A stretch of 64,000 nucleotides of DNA from an uncultured Tenacibaculum sp. (GTDB taxonomy: Bacteria > Bacteroidota > Bacteroidia > Flavobacteriales > Flavobacteriaceae). Shown here piece by piece: positions 1 through 8,902 of this stretch. The DNA is taken from contig CANLQH010000001.1 in NCBI GenBank assembly GCA_947493285.1, forward strand, positions 248,001-312,000, written 5' to 3'. Position numbers and translations under genes: made by a program. The notes under the pieces were generated by a model that was given only the letters and a program-made list of their open reading frames with translations, was not told the origin of the DNA and did not search any database. Position 1 is the stretch's first letter. The number at the start of each line of letters is the position of its first letter.

Positions 1-324
1 GCAAGAATCGCTAAAGAAGACACTAAATTTGGATTATCTTTTACAGATATCGAAGATATATTAACTTCAGAAGAATTATCAGAATTAGAAAATGTTAAGG
101 TGGTAGGTTTAATGGGAATGGCAACTTTTACTGATAATCAAGAACAATTAACTGAAGAATTTTCATCGTTAAACTCCTTCTTTTCTAAAAATCAGGAAAA
201 ATACCCGAATTTATCAACACTTTCAATGGGAATGAGTGGTGATTATCAATTGGCTATAGAAAAAGGAAGCAATATGGTGCGTATTGGTAGTTCTATTTTT
301 GGAGTTAGAAATTATATTGTTTAG
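1..324 (+). CDS. YggS/PROSC-type pyridoxal-phosphate-binding protein (C-terminal part)
   Basis: The reading frame is open from the first base, so the gene begins outside the window and about 107 C-terminal residues remain. The sequence ends in the pattern SMGMSGDYQLAIEKGSNMVR followed by IGSSIFGVRN, the phosphate-binding end of the alanine-racemase-like barrel of the YggS family. These small cytoplasmic proteins bind PLP and buffer its level; they are not known to catalyse racemisation. The PLP lysine would lie in the missing N-terminal part. The gene ends 32 bases before the next start and may be co-transcribed with it. Family assignment is secure; any role beyond PLP homeostasis is unknown. 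Confidence 0.9.
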   Translation, partial: ARIAKEDTKFGLSFTDIEDILTSEELSELENVKVVGLMGMATFTDNQEQLTEEFSSLNSFFSKNQEKYPNLSTLSMGMSGDYQLAIEKGSNMVRIGSSIFGVRNYIV

Positions 325-356
325 TTTTACATTAATCAGCTAAAAAAGAAAAAGAA

Positions 357-1454
357 TTGTACGCAATTTTAGATATTGAAACTACAGGAGGAAAATTTAA
401 TGAAGAAGGCATTACTGAAATTGCTATTCATAAATTTGATGGTCATCAAATCATAGATCAATTTATTAGTTTAGTAAATCCTGAAAAGGAAATTCAAGAG
501 TTTGTTGTTAAACTTACTGGTATTAACAATAAGATGTTACGTAATGCTCCTAAATTTCATGAGGTAGCAAAACGAATAGTTGAAATCACTAAAGATTGTA
601 CAATTATCGCTCATAACGCTGCTTTTGATTATCGAATATTAGGAACGGAATACAGACGCTTAGGCTATGATTATAAGCGAAATACGATCTGTACTGTAGT
701 CGTAAGTAAGAAGTTAATTCCTGAAGCTCCCTCACATAGTTTAGGTAAGTTATGTAGGTTTGTTGGAATACCAATGTCTGATCGTCATAGAGCAAACGGA
801 GATGCATTAGCAACGGTACAGTTGTTTAAGTTATTATTAGAAAAAGATGTGGATAAAGAGATTGTTCAACAATCAATTAAATACCACGACAACAGACAAG
901 AAAAACAACGTTATGTAAAGATTCTTGAAAAATTACCTGAAACACAAGGTGTGTTTTATGTTCATAATCAAGAAGGGAATATTATTTTTATTGGTAGAGG
1001 TAAAAACTTAAAACAAGAAGTAAATAAATTGTTTTTAAAAGATACTAGTAAAGCTCAAAAAATAATAAAAAGAATTAATGATGTTAGCTATGAAGAAACT
1101 GGTAATTTGCTATTTACTCGTTTAAAATATCATGAAGAATTAGAGAAGTTAAATCCTAAGTTTAATATTATCCGTAAGAAGAAAATTACTGATAAAAACT
1201 TTAATCATGATAATCTATTAATTATTGATAAAGGTCGTATACCTGAAGAACATGCAGTTATTTTAGTTGAGAACAATGAGGTTATTGGTTACACCTATAC
1301 CAATTTAGCATTTCAAGAAAATCAAATGGCTATTTTAAAGTCGATGATTACTCCTATTGAAAATAAGGAACTCGCTAAAACAATTATAAAAAACTATTTG
1401 CTTAAAAATAAGGTTTCAAAAATAGTAAGATTGCAAGTTGAAAATAATTTGTAA
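357..1454 (+). CDS. DEDDh exonuclease (DnaQ-like) fused to a GIY-YIG nuclease-like domain
   Basis: 365 residues. The N-terminal half (about 1-165) is an epsilon-type 3'-5' exonuclease: Exo I at D6-I-E8, Exo II around HNAAFD (D91), and the DEDDh signature H144 with D149 in HRANGDA. From about residue 192 a GIY-YIG-like segment follows, with GVFYV (198-202) and IFIGRG (210-215), the arrangement of UvrC-type nucleases. This exonuclease plus GIY-YIG fusion is found in many Bacteroidota and is often annotated as a DNA polymerase III epsilon-like protein; a repair role is inference. The start is TTG; no upstream in-frame ATG was found and the Exo I motif begins almost at once, so an earlier start is unlikely. 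No -7 box is obvious upstream. Confidence 0.85.
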   Translation: MYAILDIETTGGKFNEEGITEIAIHKFDGHQIIDQFISLVNPEKEIQEFVVKLTGINNKMLRNAPKFHEVAKRIVEITKDCTIIAHNAAFDYRILGTEYRRLGYDYKRNTICTVVVSKKLIPEAPSHSLGKLCRFVGIPMSDRHRANGDALATVQLFKLLLEKDVDKEIVQQSIKYHDNRQEKQRYVKILEKLPETQGVFYVHNQEGNIIFIGRGKNLKQEVNKLFLKDTSKAQKIIKRINDVSYEETGNLLFTRLKYHEELEKLNPKFNIIRKKKITDKNFNHDNLLIIDKGRIPEEHAVILVENNEVIGYTYTNLAFQENQMAILKSMITPIENKELAKTIIKNYLLKNKVSKIVRLQVENNL

Positions 1455-1493
1455 TATTGTTTTAAACCATTCATTTTAATCAAACTTTTTCTT

Positions 1494-2312
1494 TTGAAAA
1501 AAAACAATAAAAATTGGAAAGAAAAACTTCATGAAGTAATTTATGAAGCAGACACTCCGGCTGGAAAGCTATTTGATGTTGTATTATTAATAGCAATTAT
1601 AGCGAGTATTGTCTTAGTAATGCTAGAAAGTGTTCCGTCAATAGGAAAAGAACATGGAGAACTTTTAAATATTTCGGAATGGATAATTACCATCCTTTTT
1701 ACCATAGAATATATTGTTCGAATTATCTCAATTAAAAAGCCTAGTAAATACATTTTTAGTTTTTATGGAGTTATTGATTTATTATCTACGCTTCCAAAAT
1801 ATTTAGCAATTTTCTTTACAGGAACTCATAGTTTAGTTGCTTTAAGAGCACTACGATTATTACGAGTTTTTAGAATCTTAAAATTAGCTCGATTTATTGG
1901 AGAATCTAATAATTTCATGAAAGCGTTAAGAGCTAGTAAAGCTAAAATAGCAGTATTCTTATTCTTTGTATTAATTCTATGTGTCATTTTAGGAACGGTA
2001 ATGTATTTGATTGAAGGTGGAGAAAATGGATTTACAAGCATTCCTAGAAGTGTTTATTGGGCAATAGTTACACTAACAACTGTTGGTTATGGAGATATTG
2101 CTCCTCATACACCATTCGGACAATTTGTAGCTAGTATTATTATGATTTTAGGTTACGGTATTATAGCTGTACCTACAGGAATTGTAAGCTCCGAAATGGT
2201 AAAGGTTAATGATATTGATTTAAATACACAATCTTGTCCTAGTTGCTCTTACGAAGGACATAATGATAGTGCTGTTTTTTGTAATCAATGTGGTGGTAAA
2301 TTACATGAATAA
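1494..2312 (+). CDS. Voltage-gated-type potassium channel with C-terminal zinc ribbon
   Basis: 272 residues with six hydrophobic segments (about 27-46, 60-80, 90-108, 113-133, 150-173, 208-231). The fourth carries regularly spaced Arg/Lys (RALRLLRVFRILKLAR), a voltage-sensor helix. The pore loop holds the K+ selectivity filter TVGYGD at 196-201. These features place it in the ion_trans/Kv-like family of the inner membrane. Unusually, the cytoplasmic tail ends in a four-cysteine ribbon with C248/C251 and C263/C266. The start is TTG at 1494; nothing better is available upstream. The stop is immediately followed by the miaA ATG, so the two genes are almost certainly co-transcribed. The ligand of the ribbon (probably zinc) and its effect on gating are inference. 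Confidence 0.85.
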   Translation: MKKNNKNWKEKLHEVIYEADTPAGKLFDVVLLIAIIASIVLVMLESVPSIGKEHGELLNISEWIITILFTIEYIVRIISIKKPSKYIFSFYGVIDLLSTLPKYLAIFFTGTHSLVALRALRLLRVFRILKLARFIGESNNFMKALRASKAKIAVFLFFVLILCVILGTVMYLIEGGENGFTSIPRSVYWAIVTLTTVGYGDIAPHTPFGQFVASIIMILGYGIIAVPTGIVSSEMVKVNDIDLNTQSCPSCSYEGHNDSAVFCNQCGGKLHE

Positions 2313-3215
2313 ATGAAAAACACATTAATTACCATTGTTGGCGCAACTGCTATCGGAAAAACAGCTTTAAGTATTAAATTGGCGAAACATTTTGGTTGTG
2401 ATATTATTTCTTGCGATTCTCGTCAGTTTTATAAAGAAATGAGTATTGGAACTGCTGTTCCTGATCCAGAAGAAATGGATGCTGCACCACATCATTTTAT
2501 TCAAAATAGAAGTATTTTCGATGATTATTCAGTTGGTCAATTTGAAAAAAATGCTCTATCTAAATTAGATGAATTATTTAAGAAAAACCCAATTCAAATA
2601 ATGGTTGGCGGTAGCGGACTATATGTTGATGCTGTTTTAAAAGGATTAGATTATTTCCCTGATGTAGATCCTAGTATCAGAGAAAAACTAAATTCAGAAT
2701 TAGAAGAAAAAGGAATAAAATCTCTACAAGAAAAATTAAAAGAATTAGATATTGAAACCTACAATTCTATAGCTATTGATAACCCACATCGATTAATTAG
2801 AGCCTTAGAAATTTGTATCGGTACTGGTAATACTTATGCTTCCTATAAAAATAAACCAAAAAGCCCACGTAATTTCAATTCCATAAAAATTGGCTTAACT
2901 GCTGATAGAGAAATTATGTATGATCGTATAAACCGTCGTGTCGATATTATGATTAATAATGGTTTATTAGAAGAAGCTAAAAACATGTACCCTAATAAAG
3001 CACTTAATGCACTACAAACTGTTGGTTATAGAGAGTTATTCGAGTATTTTGATGGAAATTTCACTAAAGAATTTGCTATTGAAGAGATTAAGAAAAACAC
3101 ACGTCGATTTGCAAAAAGACAAGGTACTTGGTTTCGAAAAGATAAAAACATTATTTGGTTTGATTTTCAAGACGATGTAGAAAACATCATTAAAACCCTT
3201 GAAACTAAAATTTAA
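2313..3215 (+). CDS. miaA: tRNA dimethylallyltransferase
   Basis: 300 residues, the normal length. MiaA transfers a dimethylallyl group to N6 of A37 in tRNAs reading codons that begin with U. The P-loop GATAIGKT is at residues 10-17, followed by the DII-SCDSRQFYKEM motif that recognises tRNA and diphosphate, and the conserved GGSGLYVDAVLKGL segment. The C-terminal RRFAKRQGTWFRKD motif is typical. The gene starts on the base after the channel stop codon, so translation is probably coupled. It is followed by a separate promoter for the next gene. Confidence 0.96.
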   Translation: MKNTLITIVGATAIGKTALSIKLAKHFGCDIISCDSRQFYKEMSIGTAVPDPEEMDAAPHHFIQNRSIFDDYSVGQFEKNALSKLDELFKKNPIQIMVGGSGLYVDAVLKGLDYFPDVDPSIREKLNSELEEKGIKSLQEKLKELDIETYNSIAIDNPHRLIRALEICIGTGNTYASYKNKPKSPRNFNSIKIGLTADREIMYDRINRRVDIMINNGLLEEAKNMYPNKALNALQTVGYRELFEYFDGNFTKEFAIEEIKKNTRRFAKRQGTWFRKDKNIIWFDFQDDVENIIKTLETKI

Positions 3216-3248
3216 CGAATTTTAAAGAACTTAGGGCATTCACTTTTA

Positions 3249-3256
3249 TATATTTG
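3249..3256 (+). promoter_or_regulatory. Candidate -7 promoter box (TATATTTG) for the OmpH/Skp gene
   Basis: An exact match to the Bacteroidota -7 consensus TAnnTTTG lies 22 bases before the ATG at 3279, a usual short leader. No clear -33 TTTG was found. Confidence 0.6.
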
Positions 3257-3278
3257 CGACAAAACAATCAAAAAAAAC

Positions 3279-3782
3279 ATGAAATCAAAAATTTTATTTT
3301 TAGCTATAACGCTTTTATCAACGATTACTTTTTCTCAAACTAAGTTAGGTACAGTAAATAGCGACTTAATTATTGGTAAAATGCCACAAATGAAAAATGT
3401 TTTACGTAGAGTTGAAAACTATGGTAAAAAATTAGATTCAACATTTCAAATAAAGGCTAAAGAATATAAAGCTAAGGTTGATTCTTTTAAAGCTGAAGAA
3501 GATATAATGACAGAAGCTGATAAAAATAATAGAATCCAAGAGCTACAAAAGATGGAGCAAGATATGGGGGCTTTTCGCCAAAATGGAACAAAAATGATGC
3601 AATTGCAACGAGATGAAAACATGCGTCCTCTTTATAAAAAGCTAAGCGAAACTATTGCTGAAGTTGCCAAAGCAAACGGATATACTCAGATTTTAACTAC
3701 AAATGGGAATCAGTTTGGTTATATTGATGAAAAGTTTGACATCACTCAATTAGTATTAGATAAATTAGGCATTAAAGAATAA
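3279..3782 (+). CDS. OmpH/Skp-family periplasmic chaperone
   Basis: 167 residues beginning with a signal peptide (about 1-19, cleavage likely after ITFSQ) and continuing with the Skp fold: an N-terminal strand LGTVNSDLIIGKMPQ, long charged helices between about 50 and 125, and a C-terminal strand region. Skp-like proteins hold unfolded outer-membrane proteins in the periplasm. The length fits the family. It has its own TATATTTG promoter and is followed after nine bases by a DUF1853 gene. It could also be annotated simply as an OmpH family outer membrane protein. Confidence 0.85.
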   Translation: MKSKILFLAITLLSTITFSQTKLGTVNSDLIIGKMPQMKNVLRRVENYGKKLDSTFQIKAKEYKAKVDSFKAEEDIMTEADKNNRIQELQKMEQDMGAFRQNGTKMMQLQRDENMRPLYKKLSETIAEVAKANGYTQILTTNGNQFGYIDEKFDITQLVLDKLGIKE

Positions 3783-3791
3783 TTATCATTA

Positions 3792-4607
3792 GTGGATAAA
3801 AATTCTAAAAATATACAACTTCAATACGAAGGATTTTTAAAAACACCTTTTCTATGGCATGGAAAAGGTGTTTTAGATTTACAGCAATTTGAAAACCAAT
3901 TAATAAAAACAACTTCCTTTTCTAGTACAATTACGCAAAAATTACGTTTGGGTAAATTAGTAGAACGTTTTGTGTCTTCTGAATTGCAACAAGATTCATC
4001 TATTAAAATACTTGCTGAGAACATTCAAATTCAAGAAGAAAAAAGGACTCTTGGCGAATTAGATTGTATATTATTAAAAGATAAAAAGCCAATTCACTTA
4101 GAAATTATTTATAAATTTTATCTTCATGATAAAACTATAGGAAATTCAGAAATTGAATATTGGATTGGACCAAATAGACGAGATTCTCTTATTCAAAAGT
4201 TAAATAAGCTAAAGAATAAACAGTTACCTCTACTCTATTCTAATCAGTGTAAACCATATTTAGAAGAATTAAATTTAGCTACTGAAAAAGTTGAACAGCA
4301 AGTATATTTTAAAGCACAATTATTTGTGCCTTTTAATGATCTTAAAAATGAATTTCCTTCAATAAACAACAATTGTATTTGCGGGTTCTACATAAATTCA
4401 AAAGAACTTAATCAATTTAAAGATTGTAAATTTCACATTCCAAATAAGCACAATTGGTTGGTTGAACCTCATGTAAACATTAATTGGTTGAATTTTGAAG
4501 AATACTCAAATAGATTAGAAATCTACATAGAAGAAGAAAACGCTCCTCTTTGTTGGCTTAAAAAATCGAATGGAGAACTTTTTAAATTTTTTGTGACTTG
4601 GTGGTAA
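3792..4607 (+). CDS. DUF1853 family protein
   Basis: 271 residues resembling the DUF1853 family throughout, from the N-terminal FLKTPFLWHG to the C-terminal PLCWLKKSNGELFKFFVTWW. The residues E89, D91, E104 and K108 (LGELDCILL then HLEIIYK) give an E-x-D-x(n)-E-x-x-x-K arrangement reminiscent of PD-(D/E)XK nuclease folds; a nuclease activity is inference. The start is GTG, nine bases after the OmpH stop, so co-expression is likely. The last 26 bases overlap, tail to tail, with the exporter gene on the opposite strand. Confidence 0.75.
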   Translation: MDKNSKNIQLQYEGFLKTPFLWHGKGVLDLQQFENQLIKTTSFSSTITQKLRLGKLVERFVSSELQQDSSIKILAENIQIQEEKRTLGELDCILLKDKKPIHLEIIYKFYLHDKTIGNSEIEYWIGPNRRDSLIQKLNKLKNKQLPLLYSNQCKPYLEELNLATEKVEQQVYFKAQLFVPFNDLKNEFPSINNNCICGFYINSKELNQFKDCKFHIPNKHNWLVEPHVNINWLNFEEYSNRLEIYIEEENAPLCWLKKSNGELFKFFVTWW

Positions 4608-5505
4608 CTTTAATCTTTGCTATTTTTTTTCTTGAAGTAATAAAATAAACACCAGTTAATAGAATAATTGAAGCAATTACAGATTGTTCTGTTAGCTGCT
4701 CATCTAACAGATACCATCCCAATAATAGAGCTATTACAGGATTTACATATGCAGATGTTGCTACTTTTTCTGGAGATACTACTTTTAGTAAATAGTTAAA
4801 TGCGGTAAAGGCAACAATGCTTCCAAAAATAATTAAAACAACTACAGAAGCTTGAGTTTTATTTGACCAATTTAATGGAGAAATCCATGTTTCTTTAAAG
4901 ATTAAACTAGATACTCCTAATAAAAAACCAGCAATTAACATTTGATAACCGGTACTTACTAGGTAATTTTTAGGCAAATCAGCTTTTGATACAAAAACAC
5001 TACCATAACTCCAACTTAGTACACAGCTTAAAATCATAAAAATACCTAAAACACTCCCTTCTGAAGTTGAAATTTCTTTCTGACTTACCAATAAATACAT
5101 TCCAAAAACCCCAAGTAATACCCCAATTACAGATTTACGCTGCATTTTTTGCCCGTCTATCAAGCGTAATAAAAAAAGCACAAACAAGGGTTGCGTTGAA
5201 GCTAAAAGTGCTGCAAAACCACTATCAACATATTTCAGAGCCCAAACAAAAACACCATTACCGTATACTAAAAATAAAAATGCTGCAATTACTGAGTTGA
5301 TGAATTGACTCTTTGATAATTTCACGGAGAGTTTCATAAATTTAGCAATCAACATAATTAACACACCTGCTGTAAAAAAACGAATACCGCCTAAAAACAA
5401 AGGAGGAATTTCGGTAACAGCAATTTTATTAAATAAATAAGTTGATCCCCATATAAAATATATTGAGAAAAAAGCAGCTATAATTAATAGCTTCGAATTT
5501 TTCAT
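4582..5505 (-). CDS. EamA/DMT-superfamily transporter
   Basis: 307 residues with about ten hydrophobic helices in two repeated halves, each an EamA domain; the first half opens with FFSIYFIWGSTYLFNKIA and the second with SWSYGSVFVSKADLP. Members are inner-membrane metabolite exporters of the RhaT/YdcZ/PecM type; the substrate cannot be told from sequence. The gene starts inside the stop region of the upstream Crp-like regulator (four-base overlap), so the pair forms an operon in which the regulator may control the exporter. Its 3' end overlaps the DUF1853 gene by 26 bases. Confidence 0.88.
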   Translation of the reverse strand: MKNSKLLIIAAFFSIYFIWGSTYLFNKIAVTEIPPLFLGGIRFFTAGVLIMLIAKFMKLSVKLSKSQFINSVIAAFLFLVYGNGVFVWALKYVDSGFAALLASTQPLFVLFLLRLIDGQKMQRKSVIGVLLGVFGMYLLVSQKEISTSEGSVLGIFMILSCVLSWSYGSVFVSKADLPKNYLVSTGYQMLIAGFLLGVSSLIFKETWISPLNWSNKTQASVVVLIIFGSIVAFTAFNYLLKVVSPEKVATSAYVNPVIALLLGWYLLDEQLTEQSVIASIILLTGVYFITSRKKIAKIKVTTKSQKI

Positions 5506-6086
5506 ACATCTGGTTTTTTACTAATTTCTTTTCTTATTCTACTTAAACTTTGAGTAGCGATACCTAAATAAGAAGCAATATGATAGTTTTTTACATGCTG
5601 CTCTATATTAGGATAGGTTTTAGAAAAATTAAGATAACGTTGTTTTGCTGATTGAGATAAGGCTTGTAAAGTTCTCTTTTGAGACTTCGCTAAAAAGCGC
5701 TCTACCTTTTTCCTAATAAAACGCTCTATTTGTGGAATTCTAGCTAAGGCTTCTTCAAAATCTTTTTTTTCTACTCTTAATAGAACTGATTTTTCAATAG
5801 CTTCTATAGTTAATGTTGATTCTTCTTCTAAAAAATAACTAATATAATCGGTAATCCACCAATCATTAACCGCAAATTGAATTGTATGCTCTTTACCTGC
5901 TTCATCAATAAAAAAAGTTCTTAAACAGCCATTTAAGACATAATATTGATGTTTTATTTGTTCATTGGTGTTTAGAATATAACTCCCTTTTTCAAAAACT
6001 TCCTCTTTAAAAATACTGAACAAGAAATTAAGATCTTTATCAGATAAATTTAAATCTTTAAAAGCTATGGAGATATCTCTTTTCAT
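5502..6086 (-). CDS. Crp/Fnr-family transcriptional regulator
   Basis: 194 residues: a cyclic-nucleotide-binding-like domain (about 15-125, with the GSYILNTNEQIKHQYYVLNG beta-roll and the RTFFIDEAGKEHTIQFA segment) and a short C-terminal winged-helix (HIASYLGIATQSLSRIRKEI). This compact form, lacking obvious cAMP-contact residues, is common in Bacteroidota, where ligands are mostly unknown. Its four-base overlap with the downstream EamA exporter suggests the exporter is part of its regulon. No clear TAnnTTTG promoter was seen within about 40 bases upstream. Confidence 0.87.
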   Translation of the reverse strand: MKRDISIAFKDLNLSDKDLNFLFSIFKEEVFEKGSYILNTNEQIKHQYYVLNGCLRTFFIDEAGKEHTIQFAVNDWWITDYISYFLEEESTLTIEAIEKSVLLRVEKKDFEEALARIPQIERFIRKKVERFLAKSQKRTLQALSQSAKQRYLNFSKTYPNIEQHVKNYHIASYLGIATQSLSRIRKEISKKPDV

Positions 6087-6124
6087 TAATCTAAAATAAG
6101 TATAAAAAATAACTTAATTAAACT

Positions 6125-7276
6125 TTATAAAAGAGTTTCTAAATAATGATTGTCAATTGAATATACTTCTTTTAAACTAGCTATTTTATTATCAATTCTA
6201 ACTTCATCATTTTTTTTAGATGATTTAGTACCAACTAACATCACATTTTTACGTGTATGTTCGTTACTAATAAACTCGAAAACTTTAGTGTTATAATTGT
6301 TCTTTTCAAGAATTAAAGCTCTTATAGTATCGGTTACCATTTCAAACTGACGCTCTTTAAAAATACCATATTTTAATAACGGGCTCTCCTGCTCTTTTCC
6401 TTTTACTTGCTGACGAATTTGTTTATGGCAACAAGGTGCACAAATAATTAATTCTGCTTTTGCTGATAAACCTTTATAAATAGCGTCATCGGTTGCTGTA
6501 TCACAGGCATGTAAAGCAATTAGTATATCAATTTTATTATTGTCGTATTCTTGAATAGGTTGTGCTACAAACGATAAGTTTTTAAACTCAGATTTTTGTG
6601 CAACATCATTACAATAGTTTACCAACTCTGTACGCAATTCAATTCCGGTTATTGTAGCGTTGTATTTCTTTTGATTTACTAAATAATCATACAAAGCAAA
6701 TGTTAAATAACCTTTACCAGAACCCATATCAACAATATTAATCTTCTTAGGCAACTTGGTAGATTTTAGTAAACCTTCAATAATCTCTAGATACTTATTT
6801 ATTTGACGGTATTTATCCGCCATTTTATGAATTACCTTTCCGTTTTTATCAGTAATTCCTAGATGTTGTAAATAACTTCCTGCTTCTGCTAAACGCTCTT
6901 TAGGTTTATCGTGTGTTTCTGGTAACTTGTTTTTAAAACTGGCTGCGTTTAGTTTGTAGGATACTTTTTTCTTTTTAGAAATAAATACCAACAGGTCGTT
7001 TTTTAAAGTAAATAAGGTAGCTGCTCTAAAATTATCCATCAATAAGATTTCTAATTCAGATATTGCTTCAGAAAGCGTATAATTTTTCACTTTATCATTC
7101 GTAGTATAATGATAGGTAAACTGAAACATTTCAGCTCCTTTAATTTTTATTAAACGTACATACACATTAGGCAACCCATCACTCTTACGAGTTGGTTTAC
7201 TTAAAGTAAGTTTAACAAAATTATTATCTAAAACACTCTGATTAAGTGTATCTCTTAATTGTTGGAATTCATTCAT
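6125..7276 (-). CDS. Class I SAM-dependent methyltransferase
   Basis: About 383 residues from the preferred ATG at 7276 (MNEFQQLRD). The reading frame is open further upstream to 7327, but a TACATTTG -7 box at 7281-7288 would place transcription start at or next to 7276, so the longer form is unlikely. The central part has the SAM-binding signature IVDMGSGKGYLTFALYDYL, followed by the acidic strand end TGIELR and a cysteine-rich ICAPCCHKQIRQQ motif seen in the methyltransferase_32/RlmN-unrelated family of putative RNA methyltransferases. The substrate is not identifiable. It is divergent from ttcA, a tRNA-modification gene, which is weak context for an RNA substrate. Confidence 0.75.
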   Translation of the reverse strand: MNEFQQLRDTLNQSVLDNNFVKLTLSKPTRKSDGLPNVYVRLIKIKGAEMFQFTYHYTTNDKVKNYTLSEAISELEILLMDNFRAATLFTLKNDLLVFISKKKKVSYKLNAASFKNKLPETHDKPKERLAEAGSYLQHLGITDKNGKVIHKMADKYRQINKYLEIIEGLLKSTKLPKKINIVDMGSGKGYLTFALYDYLVNQKKYNATITGIELRTELVNYCNDVAQKSEFKNLSFVAQPIQEYDNNKIDILIALHACDTATDDAIYKGLSAKAELIICAPCCHKQIRQQVKGKEQESPLLKYGIFKERQFEMVTDTIRALILEKNNYNTKVFEFISNEHTRKNVMLVGTKSSKKNDEVRIDNKIASLKEVYSIDNHYLETLL

Positions 7277-7280
7277 ACTG

Positions 7281-7288
7281 CAAATGTA
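7281..7288 (-). promoter_or_regulatory. Candidate -7 box (TACATTTG) abutting the methyltransferase ATG
   Basis: An exact TAnnTTTG match whose final G lies four bases upstream of the ATG at 7276. It both argues for that start codon and suggests a transcript with almost no leader. Confidence 0.55.
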
Positions 7289-7351
7289 AATAAGATTATG
7301 ATTTAATAAATTATTATTCAAATACATTTTACACTTCTTGCATCAAAATAG

Positions 7352-7359
7352 TAATTTTG
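7352..7359 (+). promoter_or_regulatory. Candidate -7 box (TAATTTTG) abutting the ttcA ATG
   Basis: An exact TAnnTTTG match ending four bases before the ttcA start at 7364, mirroring the box of the divergent methyltransferase gene. Confidence 0.55.
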
Positions 7360-7363
7360 CGCT

Positions 7364-8158
7364 ATGGAAAATACAAAGCAAATAATAAAGAAGTTACAAC
7401 GTTCGGTTGCAGAAGCAATCAACCAATACACAATGATTGATGATGGAGATAGAATTATGGTGTGCTTATCTGGTGGTAAAGACAGCTATACTTTGTTAAA
7501 TATGCTAATGTATTTTCAAAAAGTAGCACCGATTTCTTTTGATCTTATTGCTGTAAATCTTGATCAAAAACAACCAGGGTTTCCTGAAGAAGTTTTGCCT
7601 AATTATTTAGAAAAATTAAAAGTTGAATATAAAATTATAGAAAAGAATACGTACAAAGTAGTTATGGATAAAACTCCTGAAGGAAAAACTACTTGTAGCT
7701 TGTGTTCTAGACTAAGAAGAGGAACTTTATATGAAGCTGCCAAAGATTTAAAGTGTAATAAATTAGCCTTAGGACATCATAGAAACGATATATTAGAAAC
7801 CTTTTTCTTAAACCTTTTCTTTTCTGGAAAATTAGAAACAATGCCTCCTAAATTTAAAAATGATGCAGGCGATTTAGTTATTTTAAGACCATTGGCTTTT
7901 TGTAAAGAAAATGATATTGAACAATATTCTGATATCATGAACTTTCCTATAATCCCTTGTAATTTATGCGGTTCTCAAGAAAATTTACAACGTAAAAAAG
8001 TGAAACAAATGATTGCTGATTGGGAAAGTGATTTTCCTAATAGAAATGCGATTATGATGAATGCCCTACAAAACGTATTTCCTTCTCATTTACTAGATAA
8101 AAACTTATATGACTTTGAGAATTTAAATGATAAAATAACCGAAGACGCTATATATTAA
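7364..8158 (+). CDS. ttcA: tRNA 2-thiocytidine biosynthesis protein TtcA
   Basis: 264 residues. The PP-loop ATP pyrophosphatase motif SGGKDS is at 36-41; the two CxxC pairs of the TtcA group are C111/C114 (CSLCSR) and C199/C202 (PCNLCGSQ), the former with the following LRRG as in known TtcA. The enzyme makes 2-thiocytidine at tRNA position 32, using an Fe-S cluster held by such cysteines. Length is slightly shorter than the E. coli protein. It reads divergently from a methyltransferase and is likely to be transcribed alone. Confidence 0.92.
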   Translation: MENTKQIIKKLQRSVAEAINQYTMIDDGDRIMVCLSGGKDSYTLLNMLMYFQKVAPISFDLIAVNLDQKQPGFPEEVLPNYLEKLKVEYKIIEKNTYKVVMDKTPEGKTTCSLCSRLRRGTLYEAAKDLKCNKLALGHHRNDILETFFLNLFFSGKLETMPPKFKNDAGDLVILRPLAFCKENDIEQYSDIMNFPIIPCNLCGSQENLQRKKVKQMIADWESDFPNRNAIMMNALQNVFPSHLLDKNLYDFENLNDKITEDAIY

Positions 8159-8201
8159 CAACTAGTTTTTCTCCTCTTGGTTTTTCATTTTAAAAACATA
8201 A

Positions 8202-8214
8202 CTTCGCTTACGTT
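8202..8214 (+). repeat. Left copy of a 13-base inverted flanking repeat
   Basis: The bases CTTCGCTTACGTT are the reverse complement, with one mismatch, of 9010-9022. The two copies bracket the lipoprotein gene. A second short inverted pair, GGTTATA at 8215-8221 and TATAACC at 8919-8925, lies just inside. The arrangement suggests the ends of a small inserted unit; no transposase or integrase is present in it. Confidence 0.5.
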
Positions 8215-8278
8215 GGTTATAAATTATTAAAACGAATTCATATCCCTAAAAAAGTACCAAACAGTTGAAAACCGAACA

Positions 8279-8899
8279 ATGAAACAACTTTTAATTTTAA
8301 CATTAACACTTTTGATTCTATCAAGTTGTAACCAAAAAAAATCGAAGAAAACACAATCTGAATTTAAGTCAAAAACGGAAATAAAAGTAGAAACGAAATC
8401 TGAACTAAAAAAAGAAATAGAAACTATCCAATCGAAAAAGAAAAATGATACAATTAATAATTATTGGGCTATAATTCTTGATACCATTTCCAGTAAAAAA
8501 GAATTTAAAATTTCTGATTTAAAACATACTCTTGAATTAAAAACTTATAGTTTAAACGATAGTTCAATTGTTCGAAATTTAGCTCAAAACGGAGAACAAG
8601 CTTATTTAGACCATTCTCACAAAATGGTAACTGATTTTAAACTTTTGACCGACTCTATTGTTTACAAAAAACAAATCGATATAACTAATTTTGAAAAATC
8701 ACTTATTCCAGAATTCTACGAAAAATGTAATCTTTTGACAACCGAAATAGACAGTACTAAAGGGAACACAGTTTATTTGAATTCAAATTTAGGAGTTCCT
8801 GACACAAGTAACATTTGGAGAGTTTGGTACTCTATAAAAATTAAAAACGACCGAATTGGGAATTTAGAAATTAATAAAACTGATTATGTTGGAATGTAA
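8279..8899 (+). CDS. Putative lipoprotein of unknown function
   Basis: 206 residues. The start MKQLLILTLTLLILSSC is a type II signal peptide with the lipobox cysteine at C17, so the protein is expected to be lipid-anchored in the periplasm or outer membrane. Residues 18-60 are Lys/Glu/Ser-rich and probably disordered; the rest looks globular with alternating charged and hydrophobic positions. I do not recognise a family. The gene stands alone between ttcA and the end of the his operon, inside an island bounded by inverted repeats and followed by hairpin-forming DNA, which suggests acquisition. No TAnnTTTG box is near its start, so its promoter is unclear. Confidence 0.7.
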   Translation: MKQLLILTLTLLILSSCNQKKSKKTQSEFKSKTEIKVETKSELKKEIETIQSKKKNDTINNYWAIILDTISSKKEFKISDLKHTLELKTYSLNDSSIVRNLAQNGEQAYLDHSHKMVTDFKLLTDSIVYKKQIDITNFEKSLIPEFYEKCNLLTTEIDSTKGNTVYLNSNLGVPDTSNIWRVWYSIKIKNDRIGNLEINKTDYVGM

Positions 8900-8902
8900 A
8901 AA

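Noticed and set aside
7279..7327. 17-codon extension of the methyltransferase from ATG 7327
   Set aside because: The TACATTTG box lies inside it, and MNEFQQ is a more normal start.
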